A stretch of 64,000 nucleotides of DNA from Eubacterium sp. (GCA_017539165.1 JAFYHN010000079.1:124001-188000); one strand, 5' to 3'; counted from the first letter of the stretch, positions 34,438 to 43,571 are shown. Notes: a model not told the origin generated them from the sequence alone. Program-made: numbers and translations.

Positions 34438-35483
34438 TTGTCAGCACCATACTTTCTACGTAACTGTCCACAGGCGGCGTCAATATCGCTGCCCATACCT
34501 CTCCTAATAGTAACATTTATTCCATATTTTTCAAGTATTTTCTTAAATTCAGCCACTTCAGTTTCCGAGCTTTTCTTGAAATTTCGCTCATCTACTGGGT
34601 TTACAGGAATCAGATTCACATGATATCCACGCCCCTTTAATAGAGCTCCGAGTTTCTCCGCATCGTCCGAAGAATCATTAATACCATGCATCAGACTGTA
34701 TTCCACCGTGATACGTCTTCCGGTTTTCTTATAATAATAATCAGTCGCTTCTAAAGTCTCAGCTATGGAATACTTATTGGCTATCGGCATGAGAGTTTTT
34801 CTTTTCTCATCAGTAGGCGCATGAAGTGACAGGGCAAATGTAATCCCCAGCCCTTCATCAGCCAGTCTTTTTATATTCGGAACAATTCCGCAAGAGGATA
34901 CAGTTATATTTCTTATACTTAGGTTGTATCCTTCTTCACTAGTAATTATATGTATAAACTTAAGAAGATTATCATAGTTCTGGAATGGTTCGCCAGTACC
35001 CATTACCACTACATTTGATACTTCTTCTCCAACAATATTCATGGCCATATATATCTGACCAAGCATTTCTCCAGCGGTAAGATTTCTTATGCATCCTCCT
35101 ATGGTCGATGCACAGAATGCACATCCCATAGCACAGCCTGCCTGGGATGAGATGCATATCGAATTACCATGATGATACTTCATGAAAACAGTTTCGATCA
35201 TCTGACCATCGTGCATCTTGAAAAGAAACTTGGAAGTGCCGTCCTTGGCAGATATCTGATGAGCTTCACATTCTACGCTTGTCATATTTTCAGCAAGAAC
35301 ACTTCGGATGTTCTTTGGAATGTTGGTCATGTCGTCAACATTCATAACATGCTTAGCATGAAGCCAGGAATAAATCTGTTTTGCACGAAAAGAAGGCCAG
35401 GAGTTCCCGGCGACAAAGTCGGCAAGCTCGTCATAGCTCATCGAACGCAGATCTGTTCTCATTTCTTCATATTTCTCACTCAT
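34434..35483 (-). CDS. rlmN: 23S rRNA A2503 / tRNA A37 C2-methyltransferase RlmN
   Basis: This radical SAM enzyme methylates C2 of A2503 in 23S rRNA and A37 in some tRNAs. It has 349 aa. The cluster motif is SSQAGCAMGCAFCAST (C-x3-C-x2-C). VVVMGTGEPFQNYDN and LSLHAPTDEKR are typical, and the C-terminal GSDIDAACGQLR carries the conserved second catalytic cysteine. It is separated from rsmB by 220 nt holding element C and overlaps prpC by 4 nt. Confidence 0.95.
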   Translation of the reverse strand: MSEKYEEMRTDLRSMSYDELADFVAGNSWPSFRAKQIYSWLHAKHVMNVDDMTNIPKNIRSVLAENMTSVECEAHQISAKDGTSKFLFKMHDGQMIETVFMKYHHGNSICISSQAGCAMGCAFCASTIGGCIRNLTAGEMLGQIYMAMNIVGEEVSNVVVMGTGEPFQNYDNLLKFIHIITSEEGYNLSIRNITVSSCGIVPNIKRLADEGLGITFALSLHAPTDEKRKTLMPIANKYSIAETLEATDYYYKKTGRRITVEYSLMHGINDSSDDAEKLGALLKGRGYHVNLIPVNPVDERNFKKSSETEVAEFKKILEKYGINVTIRRGMGSDIDAACGQLRRKYGADN

Positions 35484-35528
35484 CTCTCACTCTCCAAAAT
35501 ATTCTTTCTATGGCAAGATTGACCGGCA

Positions 35529-35668
35529 CGTATCTAAATATGCATGCTCAACTCTACTCGCGTACGTCGCGGGCCACCCCTAGCGGACACTAAACTCTCA
35601 GCCACCTAACAGTGTCTGACTCGTTAAGTGCCGAGACCCGCGCGGTCTCGCATGCATATTTCGTTACG
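35529..35668 (-). repeat. Intergenic palindromic element, copy C (divergent, inverted)
   Basis: Arms of 24 nt (35529-35552 and 35645-35668) match at 19 of 24 positions, with a perfect 12-nt centre AAATATGCATGC. Read on the minus strand the 92-nt core shares GGCACTTAACGAGTCA and TGAGAGTTTAGTG with copies A, B and D. Here ACTTAAC pairs with GTTTAGT where A and D have GCTTAAC/GTTTAGC, another compensatory pair. GACC-N5-GGTC at the core start is kept with a different loop. The right half is shorter and differs. It is the only copy in the same direction as the genes. It lies 35 nt past the rsmB stop and 45 nt before rlmN. Confidence 0.7.
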
Positions 35669-35703
35669 TTTGCCTTAGTCAACTTGCCCGCGAACAAAGT
35701 CGA

Positions 35704-37122
35704 TTAAGAAAGAATACAATAATAGAATCCATCACTTCCATCAATTCCTTGAAGAAATGTTCTTTCTTCTATAATCTCAAATTCTCTCCCACCGCATTCC
35801 TTTTGCTTTTCAAGGAACTTACGGACAACATCTCCATTTTCACCCGGATTAATGGTACAGGTTGAAAAACAGATACGCCCGCCCATTTTAACATATTTTG
35901 CAGCATTTGCAAGTATCACTAAGCCCTGCTCAGCCAATTCCTGCATTGCTGACGGCGATGTATGATACTTGATATCGTTCTTTCTTCCTATGATTCCGAG
36001 TCCGGAACATGGCACATCAGCAAGTACCACATCTGGTTTTTCTTTGTCCGGAAGAGACACTATTCTTTCATCAAGTTCAGTAGCATCCCATACTTCGATA
36101 TTGATTCCAGGTTGAATACTTTTTATATATTTACCAGCTTCTTCCGTAACCTTATCGGAAGAAGCTTTCTTATCTGCTAAGTCTATGAGAGGTATTCCCA
36201 GTCTTTCAGCATTTTCTCTTATCTTTTCAAGTTTAGAATCTGAAATATCCCTCGAGATTATCTTGCCGCATTTACTTTCACCGAAGGCTAGTTCATAAGC
36301 CAGAAGGCTTTTACCTCCGGGAGATGAACATATATCAAGCACAGTGTCACCAGGCTTTATTCCAACCCTTGATACGGTATAACTGGATGTTTCATCCTGC
36401 ACGGTGAATTCTCCGTTTTTATATCCTGGAATTCTAGTTATCTGATCATATTCACTGATTCTGAGTGATCCACTATATATAGCGGGCTCTCCAACTTTTA
36501 TTCCTTTTGAAGTGAGCTTTTCTTTAAGTTCATCTACTGATATCTTGAGCTGATTTACTCTTATTACTGTATCATGCTCAGCAAACTGATCTTCTAGTAT
36601 AAGCTTCGTATTTTCTTTTCCGTATGTTTCTGTAAGAAATTTGCAGAGCCATTCCGGCGTGGAGTATCTTGTCTCCATCTTGCTGACCACATAGCTATCC
36701 AGTTTATTATCCTGGGCAGCTCGTGATATATTCCTAAGAAGCGCATTAATATAACCTGCAAGTCCGGAATATCCTTTCTTCTTCGCCATATCAACAGTCT
36801 CAGATATAGCAGCTCTATCAGGCACCGAATCCATATATCTAATCTGATAAATTCCCATTCTGAGCATAATCTGAACATCTATAGGATTACCTTTCCCGGA
36901 AGCAGTTTTAGAACCGCCTTTTTTCTTAGAAAACTTCTCGATCAGGAAATCCAGAGTGAGTTTTCTTTCCACTGTTCCTTCCACAAGTCTTGTGATAAAA
37001 GAGCGATCCTGCTTACTTGAAAATTGCATACGCCGGAGAACATTTCCCAGTACTTCTCCGACATATGCATCATTTCCCTCAATATTCTTAAGTATATCAA
37101 AAGCAACTTCTCTACTGTCCAA
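35704..37122 (-). CDS. rsmB: 16S rRNA m5C967 methyltransferase RsmB
   Basis: This SAM-dependent methyltransferase modifies C967 of 16S rRNA. It has 472 aa. The N-terminal NusB-like domain spans about 1-150 (REVAFDILKNIEGNDAYVGE, RSFITRLVEGTVERKL). The catalytic domain has VLDICSSPGGKSLLA for SAM, and two cysteines in VLADVPCSGLGIIGR and FSTCTINPGEN. Its start overlaps the end of fmt by 11 nt. Element C follows its stop. Confidence 0.95.
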   Translation of the reverse strand: MDSREVAFDILKNIEGNDAYVGEVLGNVLRRMQFSSKQDRSFITRLVEGTVERKLTLDFLIEKFSKKKGGSKTASGKGNPIDVQIMLRMGIYQIRYMDSVPDRAAISETVDMAKKKGYSGLAGYINALLRNISRAAQDNKLDSYVVSKMETRYSTPEWLCKFLTETYGKENTKLILEDQFAEHDTVIRVNQLKISVDELKEKLTSKGIKVGEPAIYSGSLRISEYDQITRIPGYKNGEFTVQDETSSYTVSRVGIKPGDTVLDICSSPGGKSLLAYELAFGESKCGKIISRDISDSKLEKIRENAERLGIPLIDLADKKASSDKVTEEAGKYIKSIQPGINIEVWDATELDERIVSLPDKEKPDVVLADVPCSGLGIIGRKNDIKYHTSPSAMQELAEQGLVILANAAKYVKMGGRICFSTCTINPGENGDVVRKFLEKQKECGGREFEIIEERTFLQGIDGSDGFYYCILS

Positions 37123-38050
37123 TGCTTTCTCCTACCTCAATCTTGTAACCGTTAAGAAATGCCTGAAGCTCCATAGGTTTCTTACCTTCCGGCTGAAGCT
37201 TACTGAATAGTAATGCACCCTTTCCGGTTCCAACATAAAACTTCTTCTTATCAGCATATACCACTTTACCAATCTCATCTGCTGATACTTCTCTATCTAT
37301 CTCAACAGCCTCAGCTTCAAGAATCTTCACATTCTTTCCGCCTATACTTGTGTAAGCACAAGGCCATGGATAAAGTCCTCTTACAAGACGTTCAAGTTTC
37401 TCTGCCGGCTGACTGAAATCGATAAGTCCCATTGCCTTATCCAGCTTACCTGCATAGCAGCTTTCCTCATCGTTCTGAGGAATTCTGGAAGCTGTTCCAG
37501 CCTCTAAATCTTTCATAGTAGAAACAACAAGTTCTGCACCAAGTTTAGAAAGCTCAGCCGTAAGAGTTTCCGTATTATGTTTTCCTATCGGTGTCTCTAC
37601 CTGACTTATGATATCACCAGTGTCAAGTCCTTTAGCCATATACATAATCGTAACACCGGTCTTCTCATCTCCATTTATGATACTCGCCTCAATCGGAGAA
37701 GCACCCCTATACTTAGGAAGAAGAGACGCATGGATATTAATACATCCGTACTTCGGAATGTTCAGAATCTCTTCTGAAAGAATCTGTCCGTAAGCAGCTA
37801 CAACAATAATATCCGGATTCATCCCCTTAAGGATTTCAACCGATTCAGCATCTCTGAGCTTTTCAGGCTGATACACGGTTATCCCCAGTTCCTCAGCAGC
37901 CACCTTAACATCAGAAGGAACAAGTTTCTTACTTCTTCCCTTAGGCTTATCAGGCTGAGTATAAACCGCAACAACCTCATGTCCAGCTTCACATATCTTC
38001 TTCAGAGGAAGCACCGCAAAATCAGGAGTTCCCATATATACTACTCTCAT
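37112..38050 (-). CDS. fmt: Methionyl-tRNA formyltransferase
   Basis: This enzyme formylates initiator Met-tRNA using 10-formyl-THF. It has 312 aa. It starts MRVVYMGTPDFAVLPLKKI, and the catalytic region NIHASLLPKYRGASPIEASI holds the Asn-His pair, followed by GVTIMYMAKGLDTGDI. The C-terminal OB domain follows at about 205-305. It is paired with def upstream, but here element D separates them by 310 nt. Confidence 0.96.
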   Translation of the reverse strand: MRVVYMGTPDFAVLPLKKICEAGHEVVAVYTQPDKPKGRSKKLVPSDVKVAAEELGITVYQPEKLRDAESVEILKGMNPDIIVVAAYGQILSEEILNIPKYGCINIHASLLPKYRGASPIEASIINGDEKTGVTIMYMAKGLDTGDIISQVETPIGKHNTETLTAELSKLGAELVVSTMKDLEAGTASRIPQNDEESCYAGKLDKAMGLIDFSQPAEKLERLVRGLYPWPCAYTSIGGKNVKILEAEAVEIDREVSADEIGKVVYADKKKFYVGTGKGALLFSKLQPEGKKPMELQAFLNGYKIEVGESIGQ

Positions 38051-38053
38051 ATC

Positions 38054-38158
38054 CTATCTCTCTTTCCTATTCCAAAATCTCATTAATGCATATTCATTAA
38101 CTCTAAATATATTATCAAACAGAGCAGTTTTTCTCTCTTCATCACTCAATCCCGTGAG
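38054..38158 (-). other. Open, protein-like stretch between element D and fmt
   Basis: Read towards fmt, 34 codons are open and end in TAG at 38054-38056, three nt before the fmt start. The translation begins LTGLSDEERKTALF and ends YALMRFWNRKER, a helical, charged sequence that looks coding. There is no ATG near the front and a TAG (38159-38161) lies just upstream, inside the arm of element D. It may be the tail of a small gene broken at the element, or chance. Confidence 0.25.
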
Positions 38159-38352
38159 CTAGGAAGCTACAGCAATGTATGAGAGTATGTCTGCAAGACC
38201 ATAAGGGTCGCGGCGCTTAACGATTCACGAGCACACAGTGCGAAGTGAGAGTTTAGCGAGCCGAGTATTGCGAGGCGCCCGTTCGGGAAAGCCCGCCATG
38301 AGCGGAAGCGATGTCATGCAGACATACTCTCGTACATGCGTACCTTTCTAGC
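38158..38352 (+). repeat. Intergenic palindromic element, copy D
   Basis: This copy has the longest arms: 38158-38199 and 38313-38352 pair over about 40 nt with a few mismatches, including the perfect stretch GAGAGTATGTCTGCA. The 113-nt core is almost the same as in copy A (CATAAGGGTCGCGGCGCTTA, GTTTAGCGAGCC, CCGTTCGGGAAAGCCCGCC). The apical hairpin is GCAC-ACA-GTGC, and the change AGAT to AAAG lies in a loop of the GC-rich stem. It is oriented opposite to the genes and ends 8 nt from the def stop codon. With the short open stretch it fills the 310-bp def-fmt gap. Confidence 0.85.
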
Positions 38353-38360
38353 CCCAACTA

Positions 38361-38873
38361 TTATTCTTCATCTTCAAATCCAAACTCATCATCCAACTCG
38401 TCTTCTTCCGGCATCTCTACTTTATAAACACCATCTATAGCCAGATCTTTATACAGTACTCCATCGAGATGATCAAGTTCGTGACATATTGCTCTCGCCA
38501 GAAGTTCCTCACCCTCAACTGTGATAGGATTCATATCTCTATCCAGCGCTTTACATACAACATGGTTTGGTCTTGCAACTTCACCCTGAAGGCCTGGAAG
38601 GCTGAGGCATCCCTCTGGCCCAATCTGTTCTCCATCCTGTTCAACTATCTCAGGATTGATAAGAACTAGTGGATTATCATCCATAACATCTATTACTACT
38701 ATTCTTCTGAGGACACCAACCTGAGGAGCTGCAAGCCCAACTCCATTTGCCTCATACATAGTTTCAAACATATCATCAATCAGAGTACTGAGTCTCTCTG
38801 TCATCTTCTCGACCGGTTTACATTTTTTTCTGAGAACATCATCTCCGTCTACTCTAATATTTCTAATCGCCAT
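38361..38873 (-). CDS. def: Peptide deformylase
   Basis: This metalloenzyme removes the formyl group from nascent N-terminal methionine. It has 170 aa, including an acidic tail (about 150-170). The three family motifs are intact: [19 protein letters not shown] with the metal-binding Cys, and [10 protein letters not shown]. It lies in the priA-def-fmt block, though an acyltransferase gene separates it from priA and element D from fmt. Confidence 0.95.
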   Translation of the reverse strand: MAIRNIRVDGDDVLRKKCKPVEKMTERLSTLIDDMFETMYEANGVGLAAPQVGVLRRIVVIDVMDDNPLVLINPEIVEQDGEQIGPEGCLSLPGLQGEVARPNHVVCKALDRDMNPITVEGEELLARAICHELDHLDGVLYKDLAIDGVYKVEMPEEDELDDEFGFEDEE

Positions 38874-38915
38874 TTTTAATCTCCTCTCATACTGTTCTGA
38901 TTGAAAATATATAAC

Positions 38916-39977
38916 CTAAATTTTTTTATCAATTAATGAACATAGTTTATCAATTCTTAAAATAGTAAATATTTTTCTTCTTACCACATCAAATAACAAA
39001 ACAAATATAACAAATAATATAATAAATCTAAAAACCTCAAAAAGCATTACCAATAAGGACATCTTTGATGTTTCAAAAAACATATTACTCATTACATTAT
39101 TCCAAAAAACATCCGTACAATTTACAATATAAACTGAAAATGTAGATATTCCCAATGCTCTAATTATTTTCTCATATTTCACTTTGACTTTAATCTTTGC
39201 AAAGATAATCAGATAACATATTGAACTTATCATCACTGTCGGTGAATTATACCTGAACAGAGATTGTTGATCAATTTGAATATCCATAAAACTATGTTCA
39301 GAGATAAATAAACCACCTAAGAATGTAATCACTCCGAGAATAATGATTAACGCTAACAACGTCCAAGTCTTTATCTTTTTTTCATAATCTAACCTTTTTA
39401 CTGTTGCACCAACAATATAAAGTGATGCAAGCCATAAAATCGAAAAACCAAAGCTTATCCCAAAACTTTGAGTTACAAATTCAATCAACGAAAAAAGTAC
39501 AATGATCAATACATTTATGATTATTAATGTTTTTTCTTCACACGCCCTGATACCATTATCCAATATCGGTTTAAGAACACTTAATCCAACAAAACATGTA
39601 AAGTACCAAAACGAACAATTTGTTATCGGAGTCACCGCCACCAGATAGTCAACCGGAGAAACCCATTCAGGATTGATCAGATCAAAAATAAAATCTGATA
39701 ATAAAGAATAAAAAACTACCGTAAACCACAGCTCTAATATTCTGGAATACTTAGTCTTCTTCGGAGAATCCGAATAAGAAACATATCCACTTATAAGTGC
39801 GAAAAGGTTTACTCCGCCCATTGTAAATGACATCAAAAACCAGGCAACATAGTAATTTGAAGATTTATAATCGCATCCTTCCAAAACACCGCCTTGTGTC
39901 AATGAATGAAATAATACAATCATAAATGATGCAACAATTCTTAATATATCAATCCCTGTTTTTCTATTCGTATTCAT
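38916..39977 (-). CDS. Acyltransferase family 3 membrane protein (OafA/WecH type)
   Basis: This integral-membrane acyltransferase has 353 aa and about ten membrane segments. The N-terminal signature is TGIDILRIVASFMIVLFHSL with the catalytic-type His, followed by GGVNLFALISGYVSYSDSPK. Such proteins add acetyl or succinyl groups to cell-surface glycans. Its DNA is visibly richer in A and T than the neighbouring genes. It sits 8 nt after priA and 42 nt before def, breaking the usual priA-def adjacency, which suggests later insertion in register with the operon. The substrate is unknown. Confidence 0.85.
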   Translation of the reverse strand: MNTNRKTGIDILRIVASFMIVLFHSLTQGGVLEGCDYKSSNYYVAWFLMSFTMGGVNLFALISGYVSYSDSPKKTKYSRILELWFTVVFYSLLSDFIFDLINPEWVSPVDYLVAVTPITNCSFWYFTCFVGLSVLKPILDNGIRACEEKTLIIINVLIIVLFSLIEFVTQSFGISFGFSILWLASLYIVGATVKRLDYEKKIKTWTLLALIIILGVITFLGGLFISEHSFMDIQIDQQSLFRYNSPTVMISSICYLIIFAKIKVKVKYEKIIRALGISTFSVYIVNCTDVFWNNVMSNMFFETSKMSLLVMLFEVFRFIILFVIFVLLFDVVRRKIFTILRIDKLCSLIDKKI

Positions 39978-39985
39978 CTACATCC

Positions 39986-42028
39986 TCACATCGGATTTAT
40001 ATCATACTGCACTTCCAGCCTTTCGGAAGCGAGTCCCTTTTCATTCATCCAATCACTTATATGTTCCGTAACAGATGACAAAACCTCAGGCTTGTCTGAC
40101 TTTATATAAAGCACTTTTTTATATACATTATTAATTCTGTAGATGTAGGCCTGTGCCGGTCCTACACACTCGTATGAATCCCCAAACTGTTCCAGGAATC
40201 TTCTCACTTCTGAAGCTGTTCTGTCCATCACGTCTGTAAGATAGTTTTCTTCCAGCGAACTGATGCTCACACACAGAACGTCACAAATCGGCGGATATCT
40301 CAGAAGCTTTCTGTACATTATCTCATAGTCATAAAATGCTCTGTAATCCTGCATAATTGATGACTGGATTGCATAGTGTTCCGGCTGATAAGTCTGAATC
40401 ACGACACTTCCAGGAAGTTCTGCTCTTCCGGCCCTACCAGCAGCCTGTATCAGCAGGTCAAATGTCCTCTCAGCCGACCTGTAATCAGAATCAAAAAGGC
40501 TGAGGTCGGCAAGTATCGCTCCAACCACAGTCACATTAGGGAAATCATGTCCCTTAACGATCATCTGCGTCCCTATCAGACAATCCGCCTTTCCCTCTCG
40601 GAACTTTTGGATAATGCTCCCATGACTGCCTTTTTTCACGGTAGTATCTCTATCCATCCTAAGAGTTCTGATATCAGGAAATATCCTCTTGATCTCCTGC
40701 TCCAGCTTTTCTGTTCCCGTTCCATATCCACCGATAAGTTTCGAGGAACATTTCGGACATATCTTCGGACTGCTTGTTGTATATCCACAATAATGACACA
40801 TCAACTTATCTCCAAGATGAAGAGATAGAGACACATCACAGTTCGGACATTTCACAACCTCACCGCAGCTTCTGCAGGAGACAAATGTATTAAAACCTCT
40901 TCTGTTGATGAAGAGCATAGCCTGCTCTCCACGACTGAAGGCTGATTCCAGTTTATCATACAGGAGCTTCGATATGATACTCCTGTTACCCATTCTGAGC
41001 TCTTCTCTCAGATCTACTATATCCACTGTCGGAAGTTCTGCGCCCGATACTCTCTGAGTAAGCTCATATAGCTTATAATCACCATACTGCGCCTTATAAT
41101 AGCTTTCTACAGATGGTGTCGCTGAACCAAGAACAACTTTTGCCCCCTCAAGTTCAGCTCTCTTTATTGCAACGTCTCTGGCGTGATACTTAGGTGTCAT
41201 CTCGCTCTTATAAGAGTTATCATGTTCCTCATCTATTATGATAAGACCAAGATTCTGAAACGGTGCAAAAAGCGCCGATCTCGGACCTATCATGATATGA
41301 GTCTTACCCTCACGGGCTTTCATAAATTCACGATACTTTTCCCCCTTGCTCAGCTGAGAGTTAAGGATGGAAATGCTATCTCTGAAATAACTGCTGAATC
41401 TGGCAACAGTCTGATACGTAAGTGCTATCTCCGGAACAAGAACTATAACATCCCGACCGCTTTTTATCACCTCTTCAGCCATACGGATATATACTTCCGT
41501 CTTACCGCTTCCCGTTACACCATGAAGCAGATACGCAGAATGCTCTGCTTTGTCAGAATCAGTATGTATATTTTTCAGATCATTTATGAAGTCATCTACG
41601 ACTTCCTGCTGCTGTTCCTCAAGTTTCCCTATCGGTCGAAACTCAGGAACCATATCCATGATATCTATCTGATTCTTGCGTTCTCTTACCCTCTCCTTCA
41701 CCGGCATAACAGTCCTTAGCGCCCCTATCATCGTGGAACCATAGGTTTCCTTCATCCATCCGGCTAGCTGGATGAGTCTGCTCTCGACATCCAGTGAAGT
41801 ATTCGAAACGTTCTGTATATCCTTTATCTTATCAATATCAAAGTTAGGTTCATTTGCCAGACCAATCACATATCCAGTTCTTAGTCTGTTTCCGTTTCCA
41901 AATGGAACCTTAACCGCAGAGCCCACTTTCACAGACTCTTCCAATTCTCTGGGAATTCGGTATCTAAAAGGTCTGTCTACGTTACTCTGCGAAATATCTA
42001 TTATTATATCCGCATATCTGACTGACAT
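39986..42028 (-). CDS. priA: Replication restart helicase PriA
   Basis: This 3'-5' helicase restarts stalled forks. It has 680 aa, shorter than the 730-800 aa of many homologues. The N-terminal DNA-binding domain spans about 1-105. Walker A is LHGVTGSGKTEVYIRM, Walker B IIIDEEHDNSYKS, and GSATPSVESY is motif III. The zinc-binding insert has eight cysteines (CRSCGEVVKCPNCD...CHYCGYTTSSPKICPKC). GGAGGAAGAGG precedes the ATG at 42028, so the 47-nt overlap with the end of murE looks real. Confidence 0.95.
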   Translation of the reverse strand: MSVRYADIIIDISQSNVDRPFRYRIPRELEESVKVGSAVKVPFGNGNRLRTGYVIGLANEPNFDIDKIKDIQNVSNTSLDVESRLIQLAGWMKETYGSTMIGALRTVMPVKERVRERKNQIDIMDMVPEFRPIGKLEEQQQEVVDDFINDLKNIHTDSDKAEHSAYLLHGVTGSGKTEVYIRMAEEVIKSGRDVIVLVPEIALTYQTVARFSSYFRDSISILNSQLSKGEKYREFMKAREGKTHIMIGPRSALFAPFQNLGLIIIDEEHDNSYKSEMTPKYHARDVAIKRAELEGAKVVLGSATPSVESYYKAQYGDYKLYELTQRVSGAELPTVDIVDLREELRMGNRSIISKLLYDKLESAFSRGEQAMLFINRRGFNTFVSCRSCGEVVKCPNCDVSLSLHLGDKLMCHYCGYTTSSPKICPKCSSKLIGGYGTGTEKLEQEIKRIFPDIRTLRMDRDTTVKKGSHGSIIQKFREGKADCLIGTQMIVKGHDFPNVTVVGAILADLSLFDSDYRSAERTFDLLIQAAGRAGRAELPGSVVIQTYQPEHYAIQSSIMQDYRAFYDYEIMYRKLLRYPPICDVLCVSISSLEENYLTDVMDRTASEVRRFLEQFGDSYECVGPAQAYIYRINNVYKKVLYIKSDKPEVLSSVTEHISDWMNEKGLASERLEVQYDINPM

Positions 42029-43541
42029 CCTCTTCCTCCAGTATTTCCTTTATCAGTTCTCTTTCATCCATATGGTGCTTCACACCACAGATCTCCTGAT
42101 AGTCTTCATGTCCCTTTCCGGCAAGTATTATTACATCACCTTCCTTGGCGTTCATGATAGCTAATCTTATTGCTTCCTTACGATCTATTATCTCGGCATA
42201 TTCTCCGTTTGTCTTAGCTATGCCTACCTTAATATCATCTATAATAGCCTGTGGATCTTCTTCACGAGGATTATCACTGGTAATGATAGTAAAGTCTGAT
42301 AGTCTTCCAGACACCTCGCCCATCTCGTATCTTCTGTCCTTAGATCTGTTACCTCCACATCCGAAGAGGGTAACAAGTCTTGAAGGATTGTATTCCTTGA
42401 TTGATGTAAGAAGAGACTCGAGTGACATTCCGTTATGGGCATAATCTATCATAAGAGTAAACTTATCTGAGATAGGGATCATCTCAACACGTCCTCTTAC
42501 CTTGACCTGTTCAAGAATACGCTTGATATCATCGAATTCAACTCCCATCATATCAGCCACAACTATAGCAGCCAGTGAGTTATGAATACTGAATTCACCA
42601 GGAAGATCAACCTTTATTCTTCCTTCAAGCGTTCCTTCCAGATCATACTCTATTCCAAGTATTCCGTTCTCCGAATATAACTTATGACCTGATGCTCTGT
42701 AATCAGCATAGTCATCTCGTCCATATGTAATAGGAACCGCAGTAGAACCATCCATCATAAATTCAGCTTCTGGATCATCTATGTTATAGATTCCCTTTGC
42801 AGCCATAGAGAACAGTTTCTTCTTACATGTTCTATAGTCTTCATAATCATCATGTTCATTTGGTCCAATATGATCCGGCGAAAGATTTGTAAATATACCA
42901 AAATCAAATTCAACTCCTGCTACCCTGTCAAGTTTAAGTCCCTGAGAAGAAACCTCCATAACAACACATTCAAGACCATTATTGATCATTTCTCTCATGG
43001 TCCTATGGATTACAATAGACTCAGGTGTTGTGTTTGCAGCAGGTATACTCTGCTTTCCATCGAGTATTTCAATAGTTCCGATAAGACCCGTCTTGATTCC
43101 TGCACGTTCAAGCATTTCCCTGATCATATATGTAGACGTAGTCTTACCTTTTGTTCCTGTTATACCAATAACAACGAGTTCATCAGAAGGATTCTTATAG
43201 AACTTTGAGCTCATCATGCCCATAGCATATCTTACATTTGGCACGTTGATGATAGTTACAAGATTCTCGTCCACTCCTTCAAATGTACCGTTCAAAAACA
43301 TATCGTTACTCAGATTAACTGAAAGTTGTTTTTCATTCTTTTCCGTTACTACAACCGATGCACCATGTCTGATAACATCAGCTATAAAGTCTGCACCATC
43401 AACCCTTGCTCCTGGTACAGCAAAATAAAGGCAATCTTTCTCTGCCTTTCTTGAATCATTTGTTATAGATACAACTTCTGTATCAATATCCCCACATATA
43501 ACTTCATATTCAAGTCCTTGCGTTAGTTCACTAAGTTTCAT
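41982..43541 (-). CDS. murE: UDP-MurNAc-L-Ala-D-Glu:meso-diaminopimelate ligase
   Basis: This cytoplasmic ligase adds the third amino acid of the peptidoglycan stem. It has 519 aa. The ATP site is VIGITGTKGKTTSTYMI and the substrate region is AANTTPES. The motif DNPREEDP matches the DNPR signature of meso-DAP-specific enzymes, so the wall is predicted to contain DAP. It lies between rpoZ and priA, where many Firmicutes carry coaBC. Its 3' end overlaps priA by 47 nt. A hairpin separates it from rpoZ. Confidence 0.94.
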   Translation of the reverse strand: MKLSELTQGLEYEVICGDIDTEVVSITNDSRKAEKDCLYFAVPGARVDGADFIADVIRHGASVVVTEKNEKQLSVNLSNDMFLNGTFEGVDENLVTIINVPNVRYAMGMMSSKFYKNPSDELVVIGITGTKGKTTSTYMIREMLERAGIKTGLIGTIEILDGKQSIPAANTTPESIVIHRTMREMINNGLECVVMEVSSQGLKLDRVAGVEFDFGIFTNLSPDHIGPNEHDDYEDYRTCKKKLFSMAAKGIYNIDDPEAEFMMDGSTAVPITYGRDDYADYRASGHKLYSENGILGIEYDLEGTLEGRIKVDLPGEFSIHNSLAAIVVADMMGVEFDDIKRILEQVKVRGRVEMIPISDKFTLMIDYAHNGMSLESLLTSIKEYNPSRLVTLFGCGGNRSKDRRYEMGEVSGRLSDFTIITSDNPREEDPQAIIDDIKVGIAKTNGEYAEIIDRKEAIRLAIMNAKEGDVIILAGKGHEDYQEICGVKHHMDERELIKEILEEEDVSQICGYNNRYFAE

Positions 43542-43571
43542 ACTTTTCCCCTCCGGATTGTACTATGAAAG

